A program made the translations under genes and the position numbers. Positions 34,501-45,182 of a DNA stretch of 64,000 bases are shown one piece after another (positions within the stretch are counted from its first letter, which is position 1; each line of letters begins with the position of its first letter). The notes under the pieces are model-generated. The model was not told where the DNA came from. It made no database searches and was given only the letters and a program-made list of their open reading frames with translations. Source of the stretch: Plasmopara viticola (taxonomy: Eukaryota; Oomycota; Peronosporomycetes; Peronosporales; Peronosporaceae); NCBI GenBank assembly GCA_001695595.3, contig MBPM02000071.1:310001-374000 (forward strand), written 5' to 3'.

Positions 34501-35247
34501 CAACTTATTTTTCGAAAACATAATCTGAATCTGTGGCTGCGTTTCTACAATATTGTTTGTGCAGGCAAAGATTGTGGTCTGTTAGAAGTGATTACGGATG
34601 CACAGTCACTAGATGGTCTTAAGAAGAAGGGCACGGAAATCACTGGCATTGGCTCGTCATTGCCTAAGATATTTCAGCAAGCCTGTGGTCGAGACCCGAT
34701 TAAAGGAATCCACGACCCGGTTCGCTTAGAAAGAGCTCGAGCCAATTTTATATCAAGCATGGCCGCCTACAGCCTCTTTTCCTATGTCTTTTTGGTCAAG
34801 GATCGACACAATGGTAACATAATGCTGGACACCGAAGGTCACGTCGTACATATTGATTTTGGTTTTGTTTTGGGTATCGCACCTGGCAACACATTTAGTC
34901 TCGAAACAGCTCCGTTCAAGCTTACCCCGGAAATGGTTGAAGTCATGGGTGCTGAGGGCTTTGATCGCTATCGGCAGCTCATAGCTCAAGGCTTACTGGC
35001 TCTTCATTTGGAAGCGCAGCAATTAATGTCACTCGTGTACCTTTCGTCCAAGGACTCGTGCTTTCCATGTTTCAAGAGTCAATCCCGTGCGCGCGTTGTT
35101 CGGCGTTTAAGACGTCGATTGTGTGTAGGGTGGAGCGTACAAGACGTCGAGCGCACTGCTGCTCGTATTGTGGACAGAAGTTATGGACACCGTGGTACAA
35201 GGCAGTATGACTGGTTCCAGAATATTTCGAATGGCATTTTACCTTAA
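31519..35247 (+). CDS. Phosphatidylinositol 4-kinase (type III beta-like) with N-terminal FYVE-like zinc finger
   Basis: One exon, 1,242 residues. The C-terminal 270 residues form the lipid kinase domain: FDGWALVPVIAKSFDDMRQE, VFVLQGLKLFQLIF, the catalytic loop KDRHNGNIMLD (from about residue 1094) and the activation-loop start HIDFGFVLG (1111-1119), ending RQYDWFQNISNGIL. These blocks follow PI4KB, which converts PtdIns to PtdIns4P at Golgi membranes. The middle (about residues 440-760) looks like a helical lipid-kinase-unique region. Residues 362-430 hold a Cys-rich finger: CSRCSKAFGRLFHTPKVC, CASCSQRFCRSHC, then VCMDC. Its spacing is FYVE-like but the basic RRHHCR core is absent. The first 150 residues may be a PH-like fold (ending KNHNQRDEWVTFLSNVLL). 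The gene converges on the SR-protein gene 257 bp away. Confidence 0.92.
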   Translation: MGSSQCEGIVRIRRRVTFHSSSFKYESDDRGDEVRLSPSAICHLQTTISRLSDDVWYFCVSRAPVASLAWFTLDTCTEDSEEENNSPSSVPSGNLVASTRVTSVEAVDGENVKLPENAHELGMFVDWSTNEQARKHLESVLFYVEDKSVGVALLVEAKNHNQRDEWVTFLSNVLLHRDVMEKLSDHDSDDKAQTEVNVGKELEVQPASATSLKSTRSLLHQGKSEILLEDDDPFGLLLLTTSAFSSVNAQGLAGQTKHNAAPGVFAINHIELTEEVGHENDLEDECDSDTNSLISDLDYAADLVYNPTLLSATQRQQLCDRKRSSSHGTTSLSSSRVRNGGVITSSRRHSADSMSSSSTRGCSRCSKAFGRLFHTPKVCASCSQRFCRSHCNQWTTLTTPDSVTLPESVGPCVGTKSVPASEAKRVCMDCYVRQQLLTSFHEMGVYYTSAIDEAGGLTRLVRWKYFDQGPKHKFERHVRARRLGPLSVLSAMFKYRQQPFMFVVVLAQLVDKIENCIDAMDFYWPQYLQWGFSNLPDASPSVRAFYLFFLAATARRSVHLAVKATWECIAAHWDAMTGGFFERGHGIVVMLFFITNVNFGEPRSVLPRLLFPQAPVHQRETFTKLLDHLFEIVRKTYAASQRESPFFEWLLARSKEETVASSRHVQKQLRIGDGFLDPFPSDNFEDLQLIIMERRNSRSQHLVETKQRLWNTSALHSFSDEIRLVRFLVDLCTYLKENIAEPSLRKKHLPALLQELLHGKHIRPDAALPLSGTINYPHRVVNVLTDEGTVFSTKARAPTLVFFEIIASSFGVDKSCDFDVWSNHSSEINALVDAAVTTGREKEGCVLEPEQLEILNYLDGERVGTYVADLIPSSRDDSQNSIGSSISESFTGLSHIFPAGNMSLSISASESDSNGAEGRHEENGPDTWNTAEFTNTKQETKCPFFGERFADKQKRICEKSRFSRFDGWALVPVIAKSFDDMRQEVFVLQGLKLFQLIFRKHNLNLWLRFYNIVCAGKDCGLLEVITDAQSLDGLKKKGTEITGIGSSLPKIFQQACGRDPIKGIHDPVRLERARANFISSMAAYSLFSYVFLVKDRHNGNIMLDTEGHVVHIDFGFVLGIAPGNTFSLETAPFKLTPEMVEVMGAEGFDRYRQLIAQGLLALHLEAQQLMSLVYLSSKDSCFPCFKSQSRARVVRRLRRRLCVGWSVQDVERTAARIVDRSYGHRGTRQYDWFQNISNGILP

Positions 35248-35504
35248 GAGAACATTTGGGACACTTGCAAAGGATAGCAAAAAAATTGCTGAGGGCGAAC
35301 GAGCATTATAAGCGGTTGACACGCTCATCATCACGCGTGAAAGCGAGCTGCTTTTTGTGGAGTATTGTTGAATCTTAAAAAGTACTGGCGATGCGCCAGT
35401 GTGCTAAAGAATGTTAAAGTGACAGAATATAATGTATGGGAGTATCATAGTCGCCGCGACGGCATCTTCTCGATCAACCCAAGTCAAAATGTACTGGCAC
35501 AAAA

Positions 35505-36520
35505 TTAATGCCGCCGCTTTCTCGAGTGCGCCTTCTCCTTTTTGCGCTGATGGCGATGGTGGTGGTAATCGTGTTTCTTTTCCTTCTTGTACTTGTGCTT
35601 CTTCTTTGACACGCTCTTCAGTTTCGTCTTCTTTAATGATGAGCGATCCTCGTTGTCCGAGCGTTGTCTTTGCTTCGCACTTTCTCGCTTAGGGCTAGCA
35701 TTTAAGCTACGGCTGCGTCGCCGTTTCTTGTCTCCGCGACCACCGAGCGAGCGCCTTCTGCGGCTTGATTCACGGCTTGAGCTGCGGATTCTTGAATGCC
35801 GTCGCTGAGTGCTGGGACTCCAACCGTGACTTTCTGATCGGTCCTTTCGTCGCCTTCTCTTTTTCTCCAAACTGCGGCTTCTGCTTCGTCCTCGCGGTGA
35901 CAAACGACGTGAGAACAATTGCTTGCTTTGTTTGTCCTCGATCTCGCTTTCTTCTTGATCCTCGTCGCTCGAAGAATCCTACACACACTCGGAACATTAG
36001 CCTGAAAATATTTTATATATATCCAAGAGCGATCAACTCGACGCTTACTGAAGAAGAGGATAAGTCGGATTCTGACGATACGACGCGCTTTTCTTCTCCT
36101 TCCAGATGATTTCGACACTGGAATGTCAAGTGACCCACCGTTCCGCACTGCAGGACGTACAATAGTAAAAGCGTCAGTACGCATAAATTTAACGCAGATA
36201 GACTACCCTTCTTCGCACCTTTTTGCACGCACCACGAACATCATTCTACGACAAGAGAATAGTTAGATTTTTTGGTAACAGGACTACGTTATAAACATAA
36301 ACACATGGCAACGTACCGACTTGTTGGAGAGCTTGGCAAGAGCCATAAGCCCCTTAGCCTGCTCGTACGACGTCTCATTCGTCGCTTTCTCCTTTTCGTC
36401 TTCAGCAGCGTATGGGTCGTAACCAATGGTGTCCTTCCATATGCCCGTCATTTTGAGTGCTGCACTGCTGTGCATGCGATTGTTGTGCGGCATGCGAACG
36501 CGACCTGCGGTTGCCGGCAT
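35505..36520 (-). CDS. Zinc-knuckle Arg/Ser-rich protein (SREK1IP1-like, splicing-associated)
   Basis: Four exons: 36520-36317, 36245-36219, 36147-36049 and 35978-35505, giving 267 residues, all introns GT-AG. Exon 2 is only 27 nt. Joining it restores a perfect CCHC zinc knuckle, CKKCGTVGHLTFQC (Cys75, Cys78, His83, Cys88), followed by RNHLEGE. The knuckle with GHLTFxCRN matches SREK1IP1/P18SRP-type proteins. An acidic Ser-rich stretch (SESDLSSSSDSSSDEDQEE) follows. The tail is rich in RS, RR and KK (RSRSRSLEKKRRRRKDRS, KKKHKYKKEKKHDYHHHRH), typical of SR-related nuclear splicing factors. The N-terminal 68 residues (HSSAALKMTGIWKDTIGYDPYA) are not part of the human protein and may be lineage specific. 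It probably acts in pre-mRNA splicing; the partner is not visible. Confidence 0.88.
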
Positions 36521-37200
36521 ATTTTAGAAGCAAGTCTTGAGCGTGTAGTCAACAAAGTCTGACTTGCTGTTAATAATTTACAACTTCATCCAATCAAATT
36601 TAATTTAAATGAAAATCTGAAAATATCATACAACTAAGAAGGGGTTCAATATTCTCCATATGACCCTAAAAAAGTACGTGGCTGGTGTGAGATGCTCGAA
36701 CTGCGTCGATAAAAGACTTTTTTCTTTAGTGAGCTCCAGACTTGGCCGGTCACTGGATGTGCTAAGTTTTATTGGTTCGCCGATTAGATGTTTGTTCAAT
36801 ATAGCGTTTGCTACAGGCACTTTAATGCACCATATTTTAGTCATCAGCAATGTCAAACGCAAAAACAATAATTCGATGAGAAGCTAGAAGAACCTCAAGG
36901 CTCGTTTTACAAGACACGAAATTTTGAAAGTCAATGTTCCTCAAAAGACCCTTGCATAGAAGACTGGATGCGACGACGTCGTCTCAAAATTCAGTCCGAG
37001 TCAAGATCTTAAAGGTCCAAGAAGCGATATTTTGCTTTCTCTTTGTATACCGGACTAAGCCTTTTCTAGATGACCAGCGAGGTTGCCGTAGCTTCACTTA
37101 CAAGGAAGCGTGAGTTCAAGTCTTTGCTTTTCGTTCTACATCTCAACAAATCAATAAAACTCCAAAGCTCAGTATTAAGCGCAGACTTTTAGTCAACCAG
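36521..37200. other. Upstream flank of the SR-protein gene; no gene seen
   Basis: AT-rich, stop-ridden DNA. It probably contains the promoter of the minus-strand zinc-knuckle gene. No other structure is supported. Confidence 0.45.
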
Positions 37201-37209
37201 CTGCCTTTT

Positions 37210-37779
37210 TTGTCCGAACCTAGTGTATATTTTGTGTTCGAAACAGATAATACTGAAAACTCCATGGTGTCCGAGCTTGGCACAAGAGTACCCGGCTCGT
37301 ACTACCAAGCTGAGGAGCCATTAAACATTTCCGATCACCTGAGCCATATGCTTGAGAGCCCTGGCGCACAATACGTGGCCGATATTCTTGTTGCGTAAAG
37401 CACGCGTCCACATTTCAATCGAGCACATGTGTTTGATGGTCCGCGTCCACATTACAATCGAGCACATGTGCTTGATGGGATGAGGAGTATCGATTATAAA
37501 CTCTATGTGGCGCAAGAGCACGAAGTTCAAGCACAACATGACAAATCTCATATAAAACTAAAATTGCGGGAAAGCTTCAACTTCGTACAGGCTGAGATCG
37601 CCCGGAAGGCTATATTGGTGACCATTGGTTCCTTTGGCCTTGAGGCTGGCGCCAATACGTTGTCAGTTCCGCGGAATTTTTTGAATGCAAACTCCACTCC
37701 TCGTTTGGTAGCTCAAAAGACTGGAGAAGGAATTCTTCTTAAAGCGTCTGAGGATGACAACAGTCTTTTCACACATTGA
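37210..37779 (+). pseudogene. Coding-like relic interrupted by a stop
   Basis: Two plus-strand frames follow each other. The first has ELGTRVPGSYYQAEEPLNIS and ESPGAQYVADILVA then a stop. The second has MRSIDYKLYVAQEHEVQAQH, LKLRESFNFVQAEIARKAIL and SFGLEAGANTLSVPRN. They are separated by a 39-bp tandem duplication. Both have protein-like composition, but I recognise no family. It may be a broken gene or transposon fragment. Confidence 0.25.
37403..37480. repeat. Two tandem 39-bp units
   Basis: The unit starting CGCGTCCACATT and ending TTGATGG is present twice, at 37403-37441 and 37442-37480. The copies differ at about four positions. A 39-bp period keeps a reading frame of 13 codons. This is a recent local duplication inside the relic described above. 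Confidence 0.85.
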
Positions 37780-38249
37780 ACATGACAGTATAGGAAGCAG
37801 TTCTCTAACTGTGCACTCACAGTGCAGCGCGTCCTGGCGTGAAGTTTACATCGGGTATTGAAGATTGCGGCCATCATCAGTGCTAATCTTGAGAGATTAT
37901 GACCGCAGTTTTCTAATCCTAGCGGCGGAAGCGTAGTCATGCCAAAGATGCTGATCGCCATAATTCAAGGCAAGGCTCTTCTGCCAAATGTTGGCCTGAA
38001 TCTCTCATGAGTTTGAAATGAGTACTTTCCTTCCACTATCAATAATTTGGCCTTAAGTCTGGTGACGGCGACGCACTAAAATTTACTCTACATGGTGCAA
38101 GAAATTGATCTCTCTATCAAGAAGAAATGTTTTAGCATCATGTGGTGCACTGCGTACTCTATGTTATGATGCCGCTGGCAACCGGCGTCTGGTGGACGTA
38201 ATACAGGAGCCGGTGAGCCGCAGCGCTGACTCATTCGACAGTCCTTGCT

Positions 38250-38277
38250 AAAAGGTGCATTGTGTTCAGCACCTTTT
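38250..38277. repeat. 9-bp inverted repeat with T tract
   Basis: AAAAGGTGC and GCACCTTTT flank a 10-base spacer, and the 3' arm runs into TTTTTT. It could form a hairpin resembling an RNA polymerase III or bacterial-type terminator, but no upstream RNA gene is apparent. Confidence 0.5.
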
Positions 38278-41200
38278 TTCCATCCAGGTCTTGTCTGATC
38301 TGCTTTAATGGCTCGTGCCCGTCAAGACAGATATTGTTGCATTTTATGCTAAAAGTCGATGAAGTTACACTGTTCATTCGACTACAATACTTGGTTTCCG
38401 AAATGAAGATTATTTTATGACGTGAACCTCTAACATGTGGAATCGCGAAAGGCGGGTCTCGTGAGACCACATTCTATTATACATTTACCAGAGGGTAATA
38501 AGAATTTCATGAACCCTTCGAAATGTGTCTTTTTGGTGTCCTTCGAGATCGCTTTGCTAAAAAAAGAGGAGAAGTAGAATTTTCGGCTATGCTGTCAGCT
38601 TTACACTCCACTTAAGCTTTGTCACGGACATATCGTTCAGCTAAAGCAGAACAACCGATGATTGAAGCTGATCTTGACGTTAATTATACCAAATCCTATG
38701 AACCCTATTTTCAGCTTCCTAGTTTTACCTATTTGAACTCAAACGAACACTTTCAGCCTTTGCTATGACTAGTGCTGCACTACAACCATCAAGTGTTGAT
38801 CGAAGGTTTAACCCACGAGGCTTTTTTTGCTTAAAACAATGCACAAATTAAATCTGGAGAAGGTTGACTGCATCGATATAACTGACTAGCAACCTAAGCT
38901 TAGTAAAGACGAAAATTTCTTTTTTATAGTCGCTGGAAAAGCATTTTAAGGATCGCGATTTATGCAAAGTAAGCGCTATATAGATACGTTGCATTGCAAC
39001 TGTTATCTAGGCTGATGTGGCATGAGTGGGGCGAACACATATGCGTTGTTTTGGGAAGCAGGAAAAAAACGAGAGGAAACGCGCGAGAAGCTTGAAGATG
39101 TATTCAATAGCAAACAAGCGGCCGAGCAGTGCGTCACGAAGGCAACAAGGATCTCACGGCACCTGATACATCAGGCCGCGAGCGGAGCTATGGTATCGTG
39201 GATAATTGCGCTCACCAATTTAGCAACAACCACTGAGAAGAATATGCAGCGTGTTGGGCAGGTAGATTTGTTATCAGAGAAATGACGTTGTACTCGGAGC
39301 TTTGTATAAATAGTTACATGAAAATCTTAATCGACGTTTCCGGGTAGTGTGTAAAAGCCAAGCGCTTTCCCTACGGATCTCGATGAGCAAGGCAAAAATA
39401 GCAATTTCGGCCATACTCGCTAGAGGTGAAGCTCAGCTTTTTTCTACTATAAAACCTCTCACAATTCGTACTTTGCCTTTAAGTATGATTGCGATGAAAA
39501 TCAATACATTGAAAGCCATAACTTAACACCTTTGAATTGATACGACATCCTGTCGTACTCTCTTCCAGTTTAATTATATCTAGATAGATTAGTCTTAAGT
39601 ATAACTTTTGGGGCTTGTGAAAAAGACTATATACAGTATCAATCTTTTTTAATTCTGAAGTTATATCGGTCCATGACTAACTTTACTAAGCTCTAGCTTC
39701 ATTCGACCACTAATTTGACGAGATTGTCAATTAAAAAAACGAGCTACAAGCCATTTCTGACAAAGTCGCATATAAATTTTGCATGTCTTCCCCTTTAAAG
39801 GGTGTCATCGGCTTCTAGGTACTTGGCTATTCTCCTTTGTGTTAATGTCAGTGCTTTGATTCCCACTGTGCATTTGCGATATGAGGTTTTGACGATGCTT
39901 GTAAAAAACGTTTTGGTATACTCTCTTTAGATCGATCAAACCTTCATATTTTTAACAGCTTGCTCGTCAATACTGCAAGTGCAATTTGCTATTACTTTAA
40001 TCATGTTATCATGAAATAAAAACAAATTCAACCAGCCGGTGCGCACCTTCTTGAATGACCAGCCTTTAGATTATGCTCTAAATGCTTAAGAAATAAGTTT
40101 TAATTATAGCATATGACATTATTTGCAAACCACACATCTAAAAGCTGTGCACAAAACGCTCAACTATCATCTTTACAAAGATAAATTCTTTATATTTCTT
40201 ACATTTGGAGTTGATAATGCGGCAATGATTGAAGCGGATCCTTAGAGTATATTTCCCTTGCTTCGATAAGTATGACAAGCGGGAACACAAGATGGCCATC
40301 TCATTAGCGGTGGTTGCCTAGGCTTGGGCTTCGCGTCGCACAAATACCACTAGGGCAACAAAATGCGTACATTAAGTAGGCGAACTTCGCCAGCCGTGAA
40401 TTACGAAGAAGTCTGAAAAAGACGTACGTTTTCACTCCGAAGAAAGAGTTAGCTACCAATCGACTGATGAGAACAAAATCACAGATGATAAAGAAGAAAT
40501 TGGCTTACAATGAGCACTCAAAGGCCAATCGCCAATCATCCTCAGCGTAATTTTATGTTTGTAGCACTATGGAAGCGCCAATACTGCAGACGATACGTTT
40601 ATTTCTGTCTTAATTGCAACACGCGGAGAAATAATTGAGCCCTTCCTAGGAGACAGGGGCTCCTCGCAAAAAACTACCTAGTCTTATGCCTGCTTTAACA
40701 CAGACAGTTTTCGCAGGTTTTCATCCTCGCTCAGTCTTACCTTGCATTGCCTCGTGCTTCTCACCTCTGATGGGTTACTCAAAACCGCTACTCAACCATT
40801 TGCATCCGCTTACGTATTCGCTTGCTTGGCCACTAGATAGAATTGCAGTCTTAAGAGAATGCTAGCTACTCGTCTGACTTCTTGTCGGTTGATGGTCTAT
40901 CAAACTCAAGAACCGGTAAGACTAGAGCCTCCCCACACTCGAGATTCTTTTTTGGTAACTTTTATTAATTAAGGGAGTCATCGCGATGTTTTTAGCTTGC
41001 GTTTTGCCCTGTTACGCTTATTTGTATATGAATGCATGCGGTTATTCCAGTAGATTTTATGAGTCGGGTTTAAGGTGCTTTCAACTTTTATAACTTTTTT
41101 CACACGAGCAAAATAAATATGACGACTGAGATTTACTTTGTTAGTGAGAAAAAATAAATGTGTGGCTTAGTCAAAAGTAAGTAGTTGACGACACATTTGG

Positions 41201-42728
41201 GCACTAGAATTCGTTAACGAGTGCAGAGACTTCGTCTCTAACACTGCGCCTTTTCAGCCACGGCACTTGAGACTCCATCCACGTTTCCACCCGAAACTTT
41301 ACCAAAAGCTATTATGCTTGCCTATGCGTAGTCATCAATATTGATGGCCTCATGAATAACGACATACTAAATCAAAATTTTGCATCTGGATGCCATTTAC
41401 TTCCTTGTAGGCGAGGCCTTTTGAATGTACTGCAGGTCGAGCACTTTAACAAGCGTACCTTAGGCGATGAGGTTGAGGTAGCTGGCATATAGGTCGCTAA
41501 CATGAAATCCTTCACAGCACAAGCGAGTGCAGAGCCAGTAATTGTTTAAGAGAGAGCTTGCGGCGCTTTTGATGGTCAAAATTGCCGTTAGGAAGGGGCG
41601 TTTAAACATTCTCAAATATGCCAAATATGCGTCATTGCAGTAATGGAGTGGAAGTCTGTGCAATAGCAAACCAGTATTTGTTGCTTCCGCCGTCTTTGAT
41701 TCATAAATAGTACATAGTACAAGCGCAGTCTAAAATTGGAAGGTCATTCGTGGTATAGAGGCACATTATCGAAGCAACTTTATTCAGATTTGGCTTGGTC
41801 ATCATAGTATGGGCATAGATATGACCAATTTAATCCCTGTATAAATTCGAAAGCGATGCTTGGTTTAATTTCTGACCATTAACTGTAGACGGAATCGAAG
41901 TGGAAAATGTAACGGACCGCTTTATAAAACTGAGCTTATGTGTCATGAATTGACTACTCAATAATTGGAACATTTATAGAAGTGGCGGCTCCTGGTACTT
42001 AATAGGCGCTCTATTGCATACCGAGGTGCTCTAGGGAAGTTACAAAAATGAAAATATTTGGTGTTTGAATTGTAGAACTGGAATCAGCCCATATTGAGGA
42101 CAATAAATTGCTCTATAAGAAAAATGTTGCATCAAATAAATCAGTCGATCTATGGCTCGATTCGTCTCCCTCATAAGTATCCATGCCACTCAAGGGCTCG
42201 ATCGCGGGACACCATAGGATCGGCAACACAAATTGATAACAGCTACGCAGCTAAATTTTACGTAATGAATTAAAGTAGGAATCGATCAGCTACAATCTAA
42301 CCACGTTATGGGTCCACCGGAATCTACTGGTCCGAGCAGTTGGGTGCAAAAGCTATGAATATATTTGATACCTTAAGGTATCCGTAGAGGTCGATTGGAG
42401 TTTGCTTTAAAAAGTCCAGTCTTCTATAGCGATCACAGAATTGAGAAGATAAACAGACTAAAACAAAATTTCATGAATTACACAAGTAGCCAGAGTTAAT
42501 TCATCTCCCCAGAGAGTCGACTAGTATTGAGCGAAGGTTAGTCAGGTGACTTGGTCACCTCCAATTTACAGACTTCATCAATACAACTTTCACTACAATT
42601 TTGGGAAAGGGCACCTACGCAAACCATCAAGGTTTATTAACCACAAGCAGTGATCGGACCTGACACGCAATCTGAAGACCACTATACGCCGCAACCTTTC
42701 GTAAATCGTCTTTCTAAGACATTTAAAA

Positions 42729-43250
42729 TCAGCTCAACCGGCAATGCTGAGTTAAAAGCCACCAGAGGATCGATCTCCTTCGCTGAGGGTGCATGAGAAG
42801 ATTTTGGACCTGAAAATCTCGCAACGATTTTGAGATAAAACCTCCTTCCTCTATCTTTAGAACGCGTAATTTAAACTGCTCGAAAGGCATTCTGCCTCTC
42901 AGTCCTAGGGAAGCTATGACTTTGCAGCCCTCCCAGCTACCAAGCAGCTGATGCGTGCCACGGCGTTCGAGCTCTACTAGCAAAGTCGACTTTCAAAGAC
43001 CATAATGATACTGGTAAAACCGCCCGAGCCGGGTTATCTTGCATTCAAGCTTGTATTTAAAGCTTTATGATCCAGCTTTGGAAGTTGTCATCGTCGGCTC
43101 GACCTTGACCATCTCACACTCATACCAGATGTGCCTGCAAAGCCCTAAGTGCGTAGCGCGCATGACTACTTGATCAGCGCCAGACAAGTCCCTCCAGTTT
43201 GGCTCGAGCCATTTCTCTCCATAGCAATAGGCTTATTGCAATCGCTTGTT
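42729..43250 (-). pseudogene. Coding-like relic, family unknown
   Basis: On the minus strand, a frame near 43.1-43.25 kb reads EKWLEPNWRDLSGADQVVMR and THLGLCRHIWYECEMVKVEP before a stop. After about 100 bp a second frame reads LVELERRGTHQLLGSWEGCK and GLRGRMPFEQFKLRVLKIEE, then WWLLTQHCRLS. Both are on the same strand and in order, with an ordinary protein composition. This suggests a decayed gene or transposon polyprotein. I do not recognise the family. Confidence 0.3.
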
Positions 43251-45148
43251 TGTCTGCCGAAGAATTTCTCTTTATCAAAGTGTCAATTTTTACGTACCTA
43301 TGAACGTAAAACCTGAATTGTGATCTATCGTTTGGAGCTTTTCATGCGTCTTTAAGCTAGATTTGGTGGTCGTATCTCGATTTATTGTGTCCGAGTCGTC
43401 CGGGGCTTTGGTTTCATGCGCGTTGTCTCTATCTTTATCTGGAAGGCCCGCGTAATGGTGGAGAGATATTTGATCTGGTCTTTGATCCTCTTTTTAAACC
43501 TCTTATCAATTGAATTACGACTAGCACCGCAATCTACGAAATTTCATGGGAAAGCTTAAGAAAAGGAGTAAAATTCTTTCTAAGAAACTGTGCATTGTTG
43601 CTATTCTTTGCCCACTCTTTGCCAATCTACGGTTCCTAATTGTTCAGCAACGTCGTGACTAACCCTACTTTTAAATTCTTTCAAACTGTATCTGCACCTC
43701 TTTGCTACGGTGAGATACCGACTCATAATGATCCGAGCTCGCGCATCAGTGTGGTGAAGTGATGTTCGCAAATTTGCGAGGCAATTTAGCCCGAAGAGCG
43801 ATAAACAACGGTGATGTTTCGTTAAAGATGTTTTGGCTTACAGATATCTCACCTTTTATGAGCGCTACAAAGAGTTATTTGATGTGTCGCAGCCACACAA
43901 CACTTTGCATAGAGGAGGCGTACAAGAAGATCTACGATCATCCCATCGATAATCTTGCACTCAAGAGAATCGAAATGTGCATTGCATTGCAGCTTGACGG
44001 CTGAAGTGAACGAAGCAATATTATACTTTTGATACCATCCACTTTCCTCTTATGCACTGAATTGATTTTGCCATTTAGGCAGAGCTATATCCGATTAGAA
44101 GTCTTAGATCTATTGGTTTGCCCAGTACGCGAGTCGGTATGGGCACCGACAATGTGCCTTTCGTGCATCAAAAGCCACCATTTGTCTGATGCATCGAATT
44201 AGATAATAGCACAAGAGCTAATAGCTCGCTACATTTTGTAGTACTTAGGTACATCAGGCCAACGACCTGGCTATCTTGATCCACTCTTGATCCTTCTATG
44301 AAGTTGACGTAGGACTATCAAAATAATTGTTGACAATAGACTACCCAGGTGATCTAAAAATAGTGGTAATTTTCGATCCATACTCGTTCATGGCCTATAG
44401 GCTATCAATATCGCCAAATGTGAATCTACGATATTCATTAAATGAGCCTTTTACTACAAATTATGCTCAAAAGTATGCGGTGAAGCCTTTGTAAACTCTG
44501 GAGCATATTCCCTATGCCAAACAAATTTGCTTCGACAATCTACCGTTGCTTGAAGAATGAGGTCGAACAGCCACATTTCTCTTTACTCAAAGATTTAACG
44601 GCGGTAGCTTAAGTACCTTTTACTTCTATCTTGATGTCCACGCGACTCTCTCCTCCAGCTCGATGTTTTTAAGTTCTAGTCGTGTCCCTCACTAGACTTT
44701 TCATGTTGATGAGGCATCTCATCGAGCCATGATGACAAGTTCAGGGCTGAGCTTTGACACCTTCACACTATTTTGATGCTCTTGTACGACACTTTGGCAC
44801 TTTGTCGTGTCAAGCGTAATCGTTCTTTATTGATTTGTTACGATGAATTGCATCCAGATTGCCTGAAGTAGCACACAAGACTGTAGGCTCAAAACGCCGC
44901 AAACCGGCAAATAAAAGGGATTTCCCTGGTGGTAGCCTACATCCTTTTATAGAGAAAATTATTTGTTTTTCTCTTCAAAGCCATAACGTCAACAATTATG
45001 TCAAGAGGTATGACATGCTTATCTTCGAGAATATATCATCAAGAAGAGAATCGAACACGATAAAGTCGATTGCTTAACTAGGGAGGTTTTTTAAATCTGC
45101 ACCTTCGAAAATAAATAAAAGAGCGGAATCTAGGATTTTGCCAACTAA

Positions 45149-45182
45149 AATTTGACATACATGGTTGCATGTAGGTCAAATT
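45149..45182. repeat. 15-bp near-perfect inverted repeat (hairpin)
   Basis: Arms AATTTGACATACATG (45149-45163) and CATGTAGGTCAAATT (45168-45182) pair at 14 of 15 positions around a GTTG loop. The structure is isolated, with no gene or terminal repeat nearby. It could be a fold-back relic of a small transposon or a chance palindrome in AT-rich DNA. Confidence 0.75.

Noticed and set aside
35587..36109. Plus-strand frames opposite the SR-protein gene
   Set aside because: They are mirror frames of the Arg/Ser-rich repeats; the minus-strand model has splice sites and an intact zinc knuckle.
36013..36228. Reading straight through the intron as a hydrophobic segment (LCVLTLLLLYVLQCG)
   Set aside because: The hydrophobic run is intron sequence; splicing at GTGCGA...CTGCAG gives the conserved CKKCGTVGHLTFQC.
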